DNA of 64,000 bases from Paracoccaceae bacterium (GTDB lineage Bacteria > Pseudomonadota > Alphaproteobacteria > Rhodobacterales > Rhodobacteraceae), in NCBI GenBank assembly GCA_018223085.1, contig JAAEZB010000002.1, positions 17,979-81,978 on the forward strand, written 5' to 3'. This document shows positions 47,913 to 57,766 of this stretch, piece after piece. The position numbers were made by a program, and so were the translations under genes. Every line of letters begins with the position of its first letter. Position 1 is the first letter of the stretch. Below the pieces are notes generated by a model. It was not told the DNA's origin and made no database searches. It worked only from the letters and a program-made list of their open reading frames with translations.

Positions 47913-49216
47913 TACCCGATCCTCTCATGGATCAGCCCCGGCACCTCTGGCGCTTCCGGCCCGATCTCGACCGCCTGCAATACCGCCGCCTCGGCGGCCT
48001 TCGCGGCCCCTTCCCGCGACGCATGCACCCGGCAAAGCGGCGCGCCCTTCTCGACCCATGCCCCAAGTCGGACCATATCCGAAAGCCCCACCGCCGGATC
48101 AACCACGTCGCTCTCGACCTGCCGTCCCCCGCCGAGCGCAACAACGGCGAGGCCAAGACGTTCGCCCTCCATCGCCGTGACATAGCCCGCTTTGGGCGCG
48201 GCCACCTCGCGAATGACCGTCGCCTCGGGCAAGAACCGCCGCCAATCCTCGGCAAAGCGCAGAGGCCCGCCCATAAGCGCAACCATCTGGCCAAATCGTT
48301 CCGCCGCCGCGCCACTGCTGAGCGCGCGATCAATCTCTGCCGCGCCTTCCTCGGCATCCTTGGCCAATCCGCCGCCCTCAAGCAGCATCCCGCCCAGCGC
48401 CACAGTCAGATCCCGCAAAGGCCCTCCGGCCCCATCGCATAGAACCTCCATGCTCTCGGCAACCTCAAGCGCATTCCCAAGGCTGGCCGCAAGCGGTTGG
48501 TTCATATCGGAAATCACGGCCCGCGTCGCACATCCCGCGCCATTGGCCGTCGCCACAAGCGCCTGCGCCAAGGCCCGCGCTTCGTCCGGCGTTTTCATAA
48601 ACGCGCCCGAACCGCATTTCACATCAAGAACAAGCCCCTCAAGCCCCGCCGCCAATTTCTTCGACAGGATCGACGCCGTAATAAGATCAATACTTTCGAC
48701 CGTCGCCGTCACATCCCGGATCGCATAAAGCCGCTTATCCGCCGGGGCCAAATTCGCGCTCGCGCTCACAATGGCGCATCCCACCTCGCCCACAATGGCG
48801 CGAAACCGCTCTTCGCTAACCCCGGTGGCAAGCCCCGGAATGGCCTCCATCTTATCAAGCGTGCCGCCCGTATGCCCAAGGCCCCGCCCCGAAATCATCG
48901 GTACATAAGCCCCGCACGCCGCCAACGCTGGCGCAAGAACAAGGCTCACGCAATCGCCCACGCCCCCTGTCGAATGTTTGTCGAGAACCGGACCCGGCAT
49001 ATCCCAAGCCATCCGCGTGCCACTATCGCGCATCGCTTCGGTCAGCGCGACGCGCTCGCCCTCGCTAAGGCCCCGCAGGCAAACCCCCATGGCAAAGGCC
49101 CCGGCCTGTGCATCACTGACCGTGCCATCGGCCAACCCTTGCGCAAACCACCGCAGCGCCGCTTCGCCCGACGCCTCATCCCGGCGCAGCCGGGCAATAA
49201 CTTCGCGCGCATCCAT
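47912..49216 (-). CDS. deoA: Thymidine phosphorylase
   Basis: DKHSTGGVGDCVSLVLAPALAACGAYVPMISGRGLGHTGGTLDKMEAIPG. Confidence 0.97.
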   Translation of the reverse strand: MDAREVIARLRRDEASGEAALRWFAQGLADGTVSDAQAGAFAMGVCLRGLSEGERVALTEAMRDSGTRMAWDMPGPVLDKHSTGGVGDCVSLVLAPALAACGAYVPMISGRGLGHTGGTLDKMEAIPGLATGVSEERFRAIVGEVGCAIVSASANLAPADKRLYAIRDVTATVESIDLITASILSKKLAAGLEGLVLDVKCGSGAFMKTPDEARALAQALVATANGAGCATRAVISDMNQPLAASLGNALEVAESMEVLCDGAGGPLRDLTVALGGMLLEGGGLAKDAEEGAAEIDRALSSGAAAERFGQMVALMGGPLRFAEDWRRFLPEATVIREVAAPKAGYVTAMEGERLGLAVVALGGGRQVESDVVDPAVGLSDMVRLGAWVEKGAPLCRVHASREGAAKAAEAAVLQAVEIGPEAPEVPGLIHERIG

Positions 49217-49221
49217 CTCGC

Positions 49222-49620
49222 TTACCCGTGCCCTTCGCCCAGATGATGCCGCCCAAACGCCCCCGGCAAAAGCTCCGCAAGGGTCATCGCCTCCGTCATC
49301 CCGTCAAGCGTCGCCATTGTCACCACGACATCGCCGGTGCCGAACTCCGCCAATTTCTGACGGCACCCGCCACAGGGCGTAACCGGATGCGGACTATCGG
49401 CAATGACATAGACCTCCGTAAGACGTGTCTCGCCCGCCGCGACCATCGCTGCGATTGCTCCGGCTTCGGCGCAGGTGCCTTCCGGGTAGGCCACATTTTC
49501 CACGTTACAGCCGGTATAGACCGCGCCGCTTTCGCCCCGAATTGCCGCGCCAACGCGGAATTCCGAATAGGGCGCATAGGCATTGTCCCGCACATCCCGT
49601 GCCGCTTTCTCAAGGCTCAT
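49222..49620 (-). CDS. cdd: Cytidine deaminase
   Basis: YTGCNVENVAYPEGTCAEAGAIAAMV; TPCGGCRQKLAEFG. Confidence 0.95.
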   Translation of the reverse strand: MSLEKAARDVRDNAYAPYSEFRVGAAIRGESGAVYTGCNVENVAYPEGTCAEAGAIAAMVAAGETRLTEVYVIADSPHPVTPCGGCRQKLAEFGTGDVVVTMATLDGMTEAMTLAELLPGAFGRHHLGEGHG

Positions 49621-49729
49621 CGCACCTACTCCCCGTGACGATTACGAACTGCCCCGAAGAGTGGGACGGCACGCGGGAATTTGCAAGACCGCGCCGCCTA
49701 CGCATTCTGCCCATTTTATCTCCTGAAAA

Positions 49730-49751
49730 TATAGTTTAAGGCTAAACTATA
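49730..49751. promoter_or_regulatory. Candidate operator TATAGTTTA-AGGC-TAAACTATA
   Basis: Perfect 9-bp inverted repeat 20 bp before the maeB start. Confidence 0.55.
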
Positions 49752-49771
49752 GCGAGTCAGGAGGCGGAGAC

Positions 49772-52051
49772 ATGTCGGACACATCCAAGGAGAGCCTGCG
49801 TCAGGCAGCCCTTTTTTATCATGAACACCCCAAGCCGGGGAAACTTGAGATCCGCGCCACCAAGCCGCTCGCCAATGGCCGTGATCTCTCGCGCGCCTAT
49901 TCTCCCGGCGTCGCCGAAGCCTGCCTCGAAATCAAGGACGATGCCGCCAACGCCTCGCGCTATACCGCGCGCGGCAATCTCGTCGCCGTGGTCACCAATG
50001 GCACCGCCGTGCTTGGCCTTGGCAATATCGGCGCGCTGGCCTCCAAGCCGGTGATGGAGGGTAAGGCCGTCCTGTTCAAGAAATTCGCCAATATAGACTG
50101 TTTCGATATCGAGGTCGATGAGAGCGACCCCGAGAAACTCGCCGATATCGTCTGTGCCCTCGGCCCAACCTTTGGTGCCATCAACCTCGAAGACATCAAG
50201 GCCCCCGACTGTTTCATCGTCGAGCAAATCTGCCGCGAACGCATGAATATCCCCGTCTTCCACGACGATCAGCACGGCACCGCCATCGTCGTCGGCGCCG
50301 CCGCAACCAATGCGCTCGAAGTTGCCGGGAAATCCTTTGAGGACATCAAGATCGTCTCGACGGGCGGCGGCGCGGCGGGCATCGCCTGCCTCAACATGCT
50401 TTTGAAACTCGGCGTGAAACGCGAAAATGTCTGGCTCTGCGATATTCACGGCCTCGTCTATGAGGGCCGTACCGAAGACATGACCCCGCAAAAAGCCGCC
50501 TTCGCGCAAAAGACCGACCTGCGCACGCTGGACGACGTGATCGACGGCGCGGACCTCTTTCTCGGCCTCTCCGGCCCCGGTGTCCTCACGCCCGATCACG
50601 TCGCCAAAATGTCCAAACGCCCAATCATCTTTGCGCTGGCCAATCCTACGCCGGAAATCATGCCCGACGCCGTCCGCTCGGTCGCCCCCGACGCGATCAT
50701 CGCCACAGGCCGAAGCGATTTCCCCAATCAGGTCAATAACGTCCTCTGCTTCCCCTTCATCTTCCGCGGCGCGCTCGACGTGGGCGCGACCGAGATCAAT
50801 GACGACATGTCCCTCGCCTGCGTTGCCGGGATCGCCGAACTCGCCCGCGCCACAACCTCCGCCGAGGCCGCCGCCGCCTACAAGGGCGAAGACCTGACCT
50901 TCGGTGCCGATTACCTGATCCCGAAACCCTTTGACCCCCGCCTCGTCGGCGTTGTGTCCGCCGCCGTCGCCAAGGCCGCCATGGAAAGCGGCGTCGCCAC
51001 CCGCCCCATCGACGATCTCGAAGCCTACAAGGCCCGCCTCGATCAATCGGTGTTCAAATCCGCCCTACTCATGCGCCCGGTTTTCCATTCCGCCCGCGCC
51101 GCCTCGCGCCGCATCATCTTTGCCGAGGGCGAGGATGAACGCGTCTTGCGCGCCGCCCAAGCCGTGCTTGAGGAAACCACAGAAACCCCGATCCTCATCG
51201 GCCGCCCCGAGGTGATCGAGGCGCGCTGCGAAAAGCTCGGCCTCGATATCCGCCCCGGCCGCGACATCCAGCTCGTGAACCCCGAGAACGATCCGCGCTA
51301 CTACGATTTCTGGAACACCTACCACGACATCATGCAGCGTCGCGGCGTGACCCCGGACCTCGCCAAGGCGATCCTGCGCACCAACAACACCGCCATCGCC
51401 GCCGTCGCCGTGCAACGCGGCGAGGCCGACAGCATGATCTGCGGAACTTTTGGCGAATACCGCTGGCATCTCAACTACGTCAATCAGGTCCTCGGCACCC
51501 AAGACCTGCGGCCCCACGGCGCCCTGTCGCTAATGATCCTCGAAGACGGGCCCCTCTTCATCGCCGACACCCACGTGCACCAACTCCCGACCCCGGAACA
51601 GCTCGCCGAGATCATTCTCGGCGCCGCCCGCCACGTGCGCCGCTTCGGCATCGAGCCCAAGATCGCGCTCTGCTCGCAATCGCAATTCGGCAATCAAGCC
51701 GAAGGCTCCGGCAAACGCCTGCGCGAAGCCATGGCGATCCTCGACACCGCCCCGCGCGATTTCACCTATGAGGGCGAGATGCCCGTCGATGTCGCCCTCG
51801 ACCCCGAGCTGCGCGCCCGCATCCTCCCCGCCTCCCGCCTTGAGGGCGAGGCCAACGTCCTCGTCTTCGCCCATGCCGACGCGGCCTCAGGCGTGCGCAA
51901 CATCCTCAAGATGCGCTCTGGCGGGCTCGAAGTCGGACCGGTCCTCATGGGCATGGGCAACCGCGCCCATGTGGTGACCCCCGGCATCACGGCGCGCGGC
52001 CTCCTCAACATGGCCGCCATCGCCGGAACACCGGTTGCCCATTACGGCTAG
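49772..52051 (+). CDS. maeB: NADP-dependent malic enzyme with C-terminal phosphotransacetylase-like domain
   Basis: [32 protein letters not shown]-terminal [22 protein letters not shown]. Confidence 0.93.
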   Translation: MSDTSKESLRQAALFYHEHPKPGKLEIRATKPLANGRDLSRAYSPGVAEACLEIKDDAANASRYTARGNLVAVVTNGTAVLGLGNIGALASKPVMEGKAVLFKKFANIDCFDIEVDESDPEKLADIVCALGPTFGAINLEDIKAPDCFIVEQICRERMNIPVFHDDQHGTAIVVGAAATNALEVAGKSFEDIKIVSTGGGAAGIACLNMLLKLGVKRENVWLCDIHGLVYEGRTEDMTPQKAAFAQKTDLRTLDDVIDGADLFLGLSGPGVLTPDHVAKMSKRPIIFALANPTPEIMPDAVRSVAPDAIIATGRSDFPNQVNNVLCFPFIFRGALDVGATEINDDMSLACVAGIAELARATTSAEAAAAYKGEDLTFGADYLIPKPFDPRLVGVVSAAVAKAAMESGVATRPIDDLEAYKARLDQSVFKSALLMRPVFHSARAASRRIIFAEGEDERVLRAAQAVLEETTETPILIGRPEVIEARCEKLGLDIRPGRDIQLVNPENDPRYYDFWNTYHDIMQRRGVTPDLAKAILRTNNTAIAAVAVQRGEADSMICGTFGEYRWHLNYVNQVLGTQDLRPHGALSLMILEDGPLFIADTHVHQLPTPEQLAEIILGAARHVRRFGIEPKIALCSQSQFGNQAEGSGKRLREAMAILDTAPRDFTYEGEMPVDVALDPELRARILPASRLEGEANVLVFAHADAASGVRNILKMRSGGLEVGPVLMGMGNRAHVVTPGITARGLLNMAAIAGTPVAHYG

Positions 52052-52054
52052 ACT

Positions 52055-52080
52055 GCGGGGGGCTCCCCCGCGATATTTTC
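52055..52080 (+). terminator. Hairpin terminator-like structure after maeB
   Basis: GCGGGGG-GCT-CCCCCGCGATATTTTC. Confidence 0.6.
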
Positions 52081-52085
52081 AAAAA

Positions 52086-52224
52086 ATGCAAAGGAGGCGC
52101 CGCACCGCCCCTTTGCAGCTCAAAACTTTGCAGATTTGCAAAGGATCGCAAATTTTCAACCAAACCCCACTCAACAAAGCGAGTTTGCAAAATTTGCAGT
52201 GCGCATTTTCGCAAGACTGCAAAA
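52086..52224. promoter_or_regulatory. Cluster of about 9 TTTGCAAA-like sites upstream of prpE (candidate ScfR/PccR-type operator region)
   Basis: ATGCAAA 52086, CTTTGCAG 52111, TTTGCAGA/TTTGCAAA 52127-52142, TCGCAAA 52146, TTTGCAAA 52184-52191, TTTGCAG 52193, TTTCGCAAG 52207, CTGCAAAA 52217. Confidence 0.65.
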
Positions 52225-52319
52225 TATTCGCGATAATCTGACGCTACGTCCCGAAAGTGTCTTGCCGCAAACCATGCCCCTCCCGTAACACCCTAGCATT
52301 GAATTTGGAGGAGAATACC

Positions 52320-54212
52320 ATGGCCTATAAAGACGTTTACACAGCCTGGAAGAATGACCCCGAAGGGTTCTGGATGGACGCGGCCCAGTCGATTGACTGG
52401 GACGAGGCACCCTCAAAGGCCCTCTTCGACAAGGGCGATCACCTCTATGAATGGTTCGCCGACGCCAAGGTCAACACCTGCTGGAACGCCGTCGACCGTC
52501 ATGTCGAAAATGGCCGTGGCGAACAGACCGCCATCATCTACGATAGCCCCATTACCCATACCAAACGCGAAATCTCCTATGTCGAGCTGCGCAACCGCGT
52601 CGCCATGCTCGCCGGGGCCCTGCGCGCCAAAGGCGTTGAGAAGGGCGACCGCGTCATCATCTACATGCCAATGGTCCCCGAGGCGCTTGAGGCCATGCTC
52701 GCCTGCGCCCGCCTTGGTGCCGTGCACTCTGTGGTCTTCGGCGGCTTTGCCGCGCATGAGCTTGCCGTGCGCATCGACGACGCCAAACCCAAGGCCATCA
52801 TCGCCGCCTCCTGCGGTGTCGAGCCGGGCCGCGTCGTGCATTACAAACCGCTCCTCGACGACGCCATCGAGCAATCGACCCACAAGCCCGATTTCTGCGT
52901 CATCTTCCAGCGTGAGCAGGAAGTCGCCGAACTGATCCCGGGCCGCGACTACAACTGGCACGGTTTCCAATACGGGGTTGAGCCCGCCGAATGTGTGCCG
53001 GTCGAGGGCAATCACCCGGCCTATATCCTCTACACCTCCGGCACCACCGGCCAGCCCAAAGGCGTCATCCGCCATACCGCGGGTCAGCTCGTGGCGCTGA
53101 ACTGGACCATGAAGAACCTCTACAACGTGGAACCGGGCGATGTGTTCTGGGCCGCCTCGGACGTGGGTTGGGTCGTGGGCCACTCCTATATCTGCTACGG
53201 CCCCCTGATCCACGGCAACACCACCATTGTGTTCGAGGGCAAACCCGTCGGCACCCCGGATGCGGGCACCTTCTGGCGCGTGATCTCCGAACATAAGGTC
53301 AAGAGCTTCTTCACCGCTCCCACCGCCTTCCGCGCCGTGAAACGCGAAGACCCCAAGGGCGAGTTCGTCAAAAAATACGACCTCTCCTGCCTCAAACAGG
53401 TCTACCTCGCCGGAGAGCGCGCCGACCCCGACACCATCGTCTGGGCCCAGGATCAGCTTCAGGTGCCCGTGGTCGATCACTGGTGGCAGACTGAAACCGG
53501 CTGGGCCATCGCCGCGAACCCGGTCGGGATCGAAGAACTGCCGATCAAGCTCGGCTCGCCCACCGTGCCGATGCCCGGCTACGAGGTCGAAATCCTCGAC
53601 GAAGGCGGGCATCCGATGAAACCGGGAGAGCTTGGCGCCATCGCAATCAAACTGCCGCTACCGCCGGGCACCCTGCCCAACCTGTGGAACGCCGAGGATC
53701 GGTTCAAGAAATCCTATCTGTCGCACTTCCCCGGTTATTACGAGACCGGCGATGCAGGCATGATCGACGAAGACGGCTATGTCTACATCATGGCCCGCAC
53801 CGATGACGTCATCAACGTCGCCGGACACCGCCTGTCGACCGGGGCCATGGAAGAGGTGCTCGCCGCCCATCCCGACGTCGCCGAATGCGCCGTGATCGGC
53901 GTCAGCGATAGCCTCAAAGGTCAGATGCCCGTGGGCTTCCTCTGCCTCAACGCTGGCGCCGACAAGGCCCACGCTGATGTGGTCAAAGAGGTGGTCAAAA
54001 TGGTGCGCGATCAGATCGGCCCGGTGGCCGCCTTCAAACTCGCCGTTGTGGTCGACCGCCTGCCCAAAACCCGCTCGGGCAAAATCCTGCGCGGCACCAT
54101 GGTCAACATCGCCGACAACACCCCCTACAAGATGCCCGCGACGATCGACGATCCGGCAATCCTCGACGAGATCAAGGACGCGCTTCAAACCCTCGGTTAT
54201 GCCAAGGGCTGA
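52320..54212 (+). CDS. prpE: Propionate--CoA ligase (propionyl-CoA synthetase)
   Basis: ILYTSGTTGQPKGVIRHTAGQLVALNWTM; ASDVGWVVGHSYICYGPLIHGNTTIVFEGKPVGTPDAGTFWRVI; IKLPLPPGTLPNLWNAEDRF; start trimmed to MAYKDVYTAW. Confidence 0.88.
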   Translation: MAYKDVYTAWKNDPEGFWMDAAQSIDWDEAPSKALFDKGDHLYEWFADAKVNTCWNAVDRHVENGRGEQTAIIYDSPITHTKREISYVELRNRVAMLAGALRAKGVEKGDRVIIYMPMVPEALEAMLACARLGAVHSVVFGGFAAHELAVRIDDAKPKAIIAASCGVEPGRVVHYKPLLDDAIEQSTHKPDFCVIFQREQEVAELIPGRDYNWHGFQYGVEPAECVPVEGNHPAYILYTSGTTGQPKGVIRHTAGQLVALNWTMKNLYNVEPGDVFWAASDVGWVVGHSYICYGPLIHGNTTIVFEGKPVGTPDAGTFWRVISEHKVKSFFTAPTAFRAVKREDPKGEFVKKYDLSCLKQVYLAGERADPDTIVWAQDQLQVPVVDHWWQTETGWAIAANPVGIEELPIKLGSPTVPMPGYEVEILDEGGHPMKPGELGAIAIKLPLPPGTLPNLWNAEDRFKKSYLSHFPGYYETGDAGMIDEDGYVYIMARTDDVINVAGHRLSTGAMEEVLAAHPDVAECAVIGVSDSLKGQMPVGFLCLNAGADKAHADVVKEVVKMVRDQIGPVAAFKLAVVVDRLPKTRSGKILRGTMVNIADNTPYKMPATIDDPAILDEIKDALQTLGYAKG

Positions 54213-54225
54213 ACCATCGCCAATA

Positions 54226-54267
54226 CAAAAATACGGCCCCGCATCCTGCGGGGCCGTATTTTTTTGT
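54226..54267 (+). terminator. Rho-independent terminator of prpE
   Basis: AAAAATACGGCCCCGCATCCTGCGGGGCCGTATTTTTTTG. Confidence 0.92.
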
Positions 54268-54318
54268 GCTCAAGCTTGGTCCCAAAACAACACCACTATC
54301 CAAAACCCCGACGCAGCC

Positions 54319-54951
54319 CTATTTGCAAAAAACCATATGCACCGGAAGCTGCGCCGCTTCGAACTGGCTCAACTCAACCGTCTTACCCTTGTACGGCAGG
54401 CGCACGCCTCCCCCCGCCCCATATACGGCCGTGCTGTCGGCGCGGTAGATATAGTATTGGATAATCCGGTTCTTGGTCTTGGCATCCCATGCCGGATAGG
54501 TCTTTCCATCCCCCGGAATCAGAAAAGGCTTCCCTTGGGTCCATGTCCCCGCAAGAGATTTGTAATAGATAAACCCGGAAATCGCGTGGGCGCACTTATT
54601 GGTAATATTGATCTTCTGCCCGCGCGGCTTGGCGGCCGCTTTCTTACTCGTCCCCTCACAGGCCTTTCGGGACGGCCAAAGCTGGTGACTTTCTACCCAG
54701 CGCTCACGCCCCCGACTGATCATGCTGCTGCCAGACATGAGACAGCTCTTCCGATGCGCAAGCACCTTATAGCTGCCCCCAGCTTTCTGAAGGATACGCA
54801 CCGGACAGGCCGTCCAACTGTCCTCGCCGACGACCCACATAAATTTCTGGTTCTTGGAACACACATACGCGGTATCTCCGCGTTCGTAAGCCATAGCCGC
54901 CCCTGCAATAACCACGAGAAAGAGGCTCAATGCCGCCAAAAAGTTCTTCAT
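54319..54951 (-). CDS. Exported hypothetical protein, Cys-rich
   Basis: Signal peptide MKNFLAALSLFLVVIAGAAMA; INITNKCAHAISGFIYY C-terminal domain. Confidence 0.7.
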   Translation of the reverse strand: MKNFLAALSLFLVVIAGAAMAYERGDTAYVCSKNQKFMWVVGEDSWTACPVRILQKAGGSYKVLAHRKSCLMSGSSMISRGRERWVESHQLWPSRKACEGTSKKAAAKPRGQKINITNKCAHAISGFIYYKSLAGTWTQGKPFLIPGDGKTYPAWDAKTKNRIIQYYIYRADSTAVYGAGGGVRLPYKGKTVELSQFEAAQLPVHMVFCK

Positions 54952-55120
54952 AAAATCTGTCCTGACACCGTAGAGGTCGAAATACTAAGACGCGTGACAC
55001 AATTCTAACCCGCCCCCCCTCGACCTCACAAGGTCATTGCTGCCCGGTGTAGGATTTTGCCCCACACGCCACCCAATGGCACAATGTTCCTGTTTACTAT
55101 TCGGTAACCGCGCGCGCCCC

Positions 55121-55220
55121 GTTAATCCCGCTTTTCGCCCAACTCCCACCACCGCGATGCAGACGTAATACCGACGTAATACCGACATGCGTTTTCGCCG
55201 CCCCAAGGCGCATTAACCTC
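55121..55220. repeat. Composite intergenic element, copy B: GTTAAT ... (CGACGTAATAC) units ... TTAACC
   Basis: AGACGTAATAC CGACGTAATAC CGACATGCGTT at 55161-55193; TTAACC at 55213-55218; matches layout of 21791-21878. Confidence 0.75.
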
Positions 55221-55256
55221 TTTCTCTTGCGATAAATATCCCCGCCGGAGGCATAA

Positions 55257-55297
55257 GCGTTTCGCGATGATTTGCTCAGCAAATTGTCGCGAAACGC
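55257..55297. repeat. 41-nt near-perfect hairpin
   Basis: GCGTTTCGCGA-TG-ATTTGCT-C-AGCAAAT-TG-TCGCGAAACGC. Confidence 0.85.
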
Positions 55298-55389
55298 CCG
55301 CAACGATCGAACAAGTCGCGCGCTGAACAAAGAGCGCTCGGGGCGAGCGAGAGTGCAGCATTTTCCCCGAGGAAACGGCCCAAAGGGCC

Positions 55390-55410
55390 GTTGACGAGAC
55401 ATCCTGCGCG
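55390..55410. terminator. AACGGCCC-AAA-GGGCCGTT-type hairpin near the nadK 3' end (approximate coordinates)
   Basis: CGGCCCAAAGGGCCGTTG inverted repeat downstream of nadK on minus strand; no strong T-run. Confidence 0.35.
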
Positions 55411-55429
55411 CCGCCCTAGCGGCGCTCCT

Positions 55430-56191
55430 TTAGACGAATTGTTCGCGGATCAGGCGCTCTTCCAACCCATGCCCCGGATCAAACAACAACCGGTGCCGCA
55501 CGCTCGGCTCGGAGTGGATTTCCACCGACACCACATCCTCAACAGACCGGCTATCGGCATCCGCCATCACCGGGCGCTTGGCCGCGTCCAACACATCGAA
55601 CCGCACCTTGGCGGTCTTGGGTAACAACGCCCCACGCCACCGCCTTGGTCGAAACGGCGCAATCGCCGTCAGAGCCAACACATCCGACCCGATCGGCAGG
55701 ATCGGCCCATGGGCGGAATAGTTGTAAGCCGTTGATCCTGCAGGCGTTGCCAGAAGCGCGCCATCACAAACAAGCGCCTCCATCCGAAGCCGCCCATCTA
55801 CCGTGATCCGTAGTTTCGCCGCCTGTGGCCCGGCCCGCAAAAGGGAAACCTCGTTGATTGCCAATTCCTCATGCACCGATCCATCGGCGCAGGTCGCCCG
55901 CATCCTGAGCGGGTTGATAACCTCTTCTTCCGCCGCCTCCAGCCGCTCAAGAAGATCCGTCTCGCTATATTCATTCATCAGGAACCCGACCGTGCCCCGG
56001 TTCATCCCGTAAACCGGCCGGTCCATCCCATGCGAGCCATGCAAGGTCTGGAGCATGAACCCATCCCCGCCAAGCGCCACGATCACTTCTGCCTCATCCG
56101 GCGTGTAATCGCCATAGCGCGCCACCAAAGCCGCCCGCGCCACCTGCGCCACCGGCGCCTCACTCGCCACAAAGGCAATCGCCTTGGACAT
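55430..56191 (-). CDS. nadK: NAD kinase
   Basis: [49 protein letters not shown]; start trimmed to [10 protein letters not shown]. Confidence 0.95.
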   Translation of the reverse strand: MSKAIAFVASEAPVAQVARAALVARYGDYTPDEAEVIVALGGDGFMLQTLHGSHGMDRPVYGMNRGTVGFLMNEYSETDLLERLEAAEEEVINPLRMRATCADGSVHEELAINEVSLLRAGPQAAKLRITVDGRLRMEALVCDGALLATPAGSTAYNYSAHGPILPIGSDVLALTAIAPFRPRRWRGALLPKTAKVRFDVLDAAKRPVMADADSRSVEDVVSVEIHSEPSVRHRLLFDPGHGLEERLIREQFV

Positions 56192-56234
56192 GGTTCCGAT
56201 CCCTGTTTCCGATCCCCTGCATCCTGTTTCCGAT
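56192..56234. repeat. 21-bp-period direct repeat CCTGTTTCCGAT in the nadK 5' region
   Basis: GGTTCCGAT, CCTGTTTCCGAT at 56202-56213, CCTGTTTCCGAT at 56223-56234. Confidence 0.6.
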
Positions 56235-56368
56235 GCAATCACATCTCCACCCCCTGCACCAGCCCCGTCGCACAGACAAGCCCACAAGTCGCTTAAGGGC
56301 CTTTTATCCAAAGGGTGTTTCCTTTAGATACGCCGCATCCAACTTTCTCTGATCTGGAGCACTGCCAA

Positions 56369-57661
56369 ATGACCGCGACTCGCGACCCCGGCTTTTTTAC
56401 TGAATCCCTCGCCACGCGCGACCCCGAACTCTTCGGCTCGATCACCGATGAACTCGGTCGTCAACGCGACGAGATCGAGCTGATCGCCTCAGAAAACATC
56501 GTCTCTGCCGCCGTCATGGAAGCGCAGGGTTCGGTCATGACCAACAAATATGCCGAAGGCTATCCGGGCCGTCGCTACTATGGCGGCTGCCAATATGTCG
56601 ACGTGGCCGAGAACCTCGCCATCGAGCGTGCCAAGGAACTCTTCGGCTGTGAATTCGCCAACGTACAGCCCAACTCCGGCTCGCAGGCCAATCAGGGCGT
56701 CTTTACCGCCCTCCTGCAGCCCGGCGACACCATCCTCGGCATGTCCCTCGACGCAGGCGGCCACCTGACCCACGGCGCCAAGCCAAACCAGTCGGGCAAG
56801 TGGTTCAACGCGATCCAATACGGCGTGCGCAAACAGGATAGCCTGCTTGACTACGATCAGGTGCAGGAACTCGCGACCGAGCATAAACCCAAGCTCATCA
56901 TCGCCGGTGGCTCGGCCATCCCGCGCCAGATCGACTTTGCCAAGTTCCGTGAAATCGCGGACTCGGTCGGCGCCTACCTGATGGTCGACATGGCCCACTT
57001 CGCTGGCCTCGTGGCCGCGGGCGAACATCCCTCGCCCTTCCCCTATGCCGACGTGGCCACCACCACCACCCACAAGACCCTGCGCGGCCCGCGCGGCGGC
57101 ATGATCGTGACCAATGACGAGGCCATCGCCAAAAAGGTCAACTCGGCGATCTTCCCCGGCATTCAGGGCGGCCCGCTCATGCACGTGATCGCCGCCAAGG
57201 CCGTGGCCTTCGGTGAAGCCCTGCGCCCCGAGTTCAAAGCCTACCAGAAACAGGTTCGCGCCAATGCCGTGGCCCTCGCCGATCAGCTCATGAAAGGCGG
57301 CCTCGACATGGTCACCGGCGGCACCGACACCCACGTCATGCTCGTCGACCTGCGCCCCAAAGGCGTCAAGGGCAACGCCACCGAAAAAGCCCTCGGTCGC
57401 GCCCACATCACCTGCAACAAGAACGGCATCCCGTTTGACCCGGAAAAGCCGATGGTCACCTCCGGTATCCGCCTCGGCACCCCGGCCGGCACGACCCGCG
57501 GTTTTGGTGAGGAAGAATTCCGCCTGATCGCAGACATGATCGTCGAAGTCGTGGACGGCCTCGCCGCAAATGGCGAAGACGGAAACGGTGCCGTCGAAGA
57601 GGCCGTAAAGGCCAAAGTCGCCGAACTCTGCGCCAAATTCCCGCTCTATCCGAACCTCTGA
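56369..57661 (+). CDS. glyA: Serine hydroxymethyltransferase
   Basis: [51 protein letters not shown]. Confidence 0.97.
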   Translation: MTATRDPGFFTESLATRDPELFGSITDELGRQRDEIELIASENIVSAAVMEAQGSVMTNKYAEGYPGRRYYGGCQYVDVAENLAIERAKELFGCEFANVQPNSGSQANQGVFTALLQPGDTILGMSLDAGGHLTHGAKPNQSGKWFNAIQYGVRKQDSLLDYDQVQELATEHKPKLIIAGGSAIPRQIDFAKFREIADSVGAYLMVDMAHFAGLVAAGEHPSPFPYADVATTTTHKTLRGPRGGMIVTNDEAIAKKVNSAIFPGIQGGPLMHVIAAKAVAFGEALRPEFKAYQKQVRANAVALADQLMKGGLDMVTGGTDTHVMLVDLRPKGVKGNATEKALGRAHITCNKNGIPFDPEKPMVTSGIRLGTPAGTTRGFGEEEFRLIADMIVEVVDGLAANGEDGNGAVEEAVKAKVAELCAKFPLYPNL

Positions 57662-57704
57662 TATCGGGGCCGCGCGCCTCTCGCGCGCGCATTTAACACT
57701 TTTG

Positions 57705-57741
57705 CAACCGCCGTCTGAGATATTGACGGCGGTTGTTTTTT
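57705..57741 (+). terminator. Rho-independent terminator of glyA
   Basis: CAACCGCCGTC-TGAGATATT-GACGGCGGTTGTTTTTT. Confidence 0.9.
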
Positions 57742-57766
57742 GAACCGAATCCAATCCGCATGAGAA

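Noticed and set aside
49757-51046. 429-aa antisense ORF opposite maeB
   Set aside because: Shadow ORF, low-complexity G/D/H-rich
52320-54212. Acetyl-CoA synthetase (acsA) call
   Set aside because: Sequence motifs (GKPVGTPDAGTFWRVI, LPLPPGTLPNLWNAEDRF) fit propionate-CoA ligase better
56489-57754. 421-aa antisense ORF opposite glyA
   Set aside because: Shadow ORF; contains the glyA terminator region
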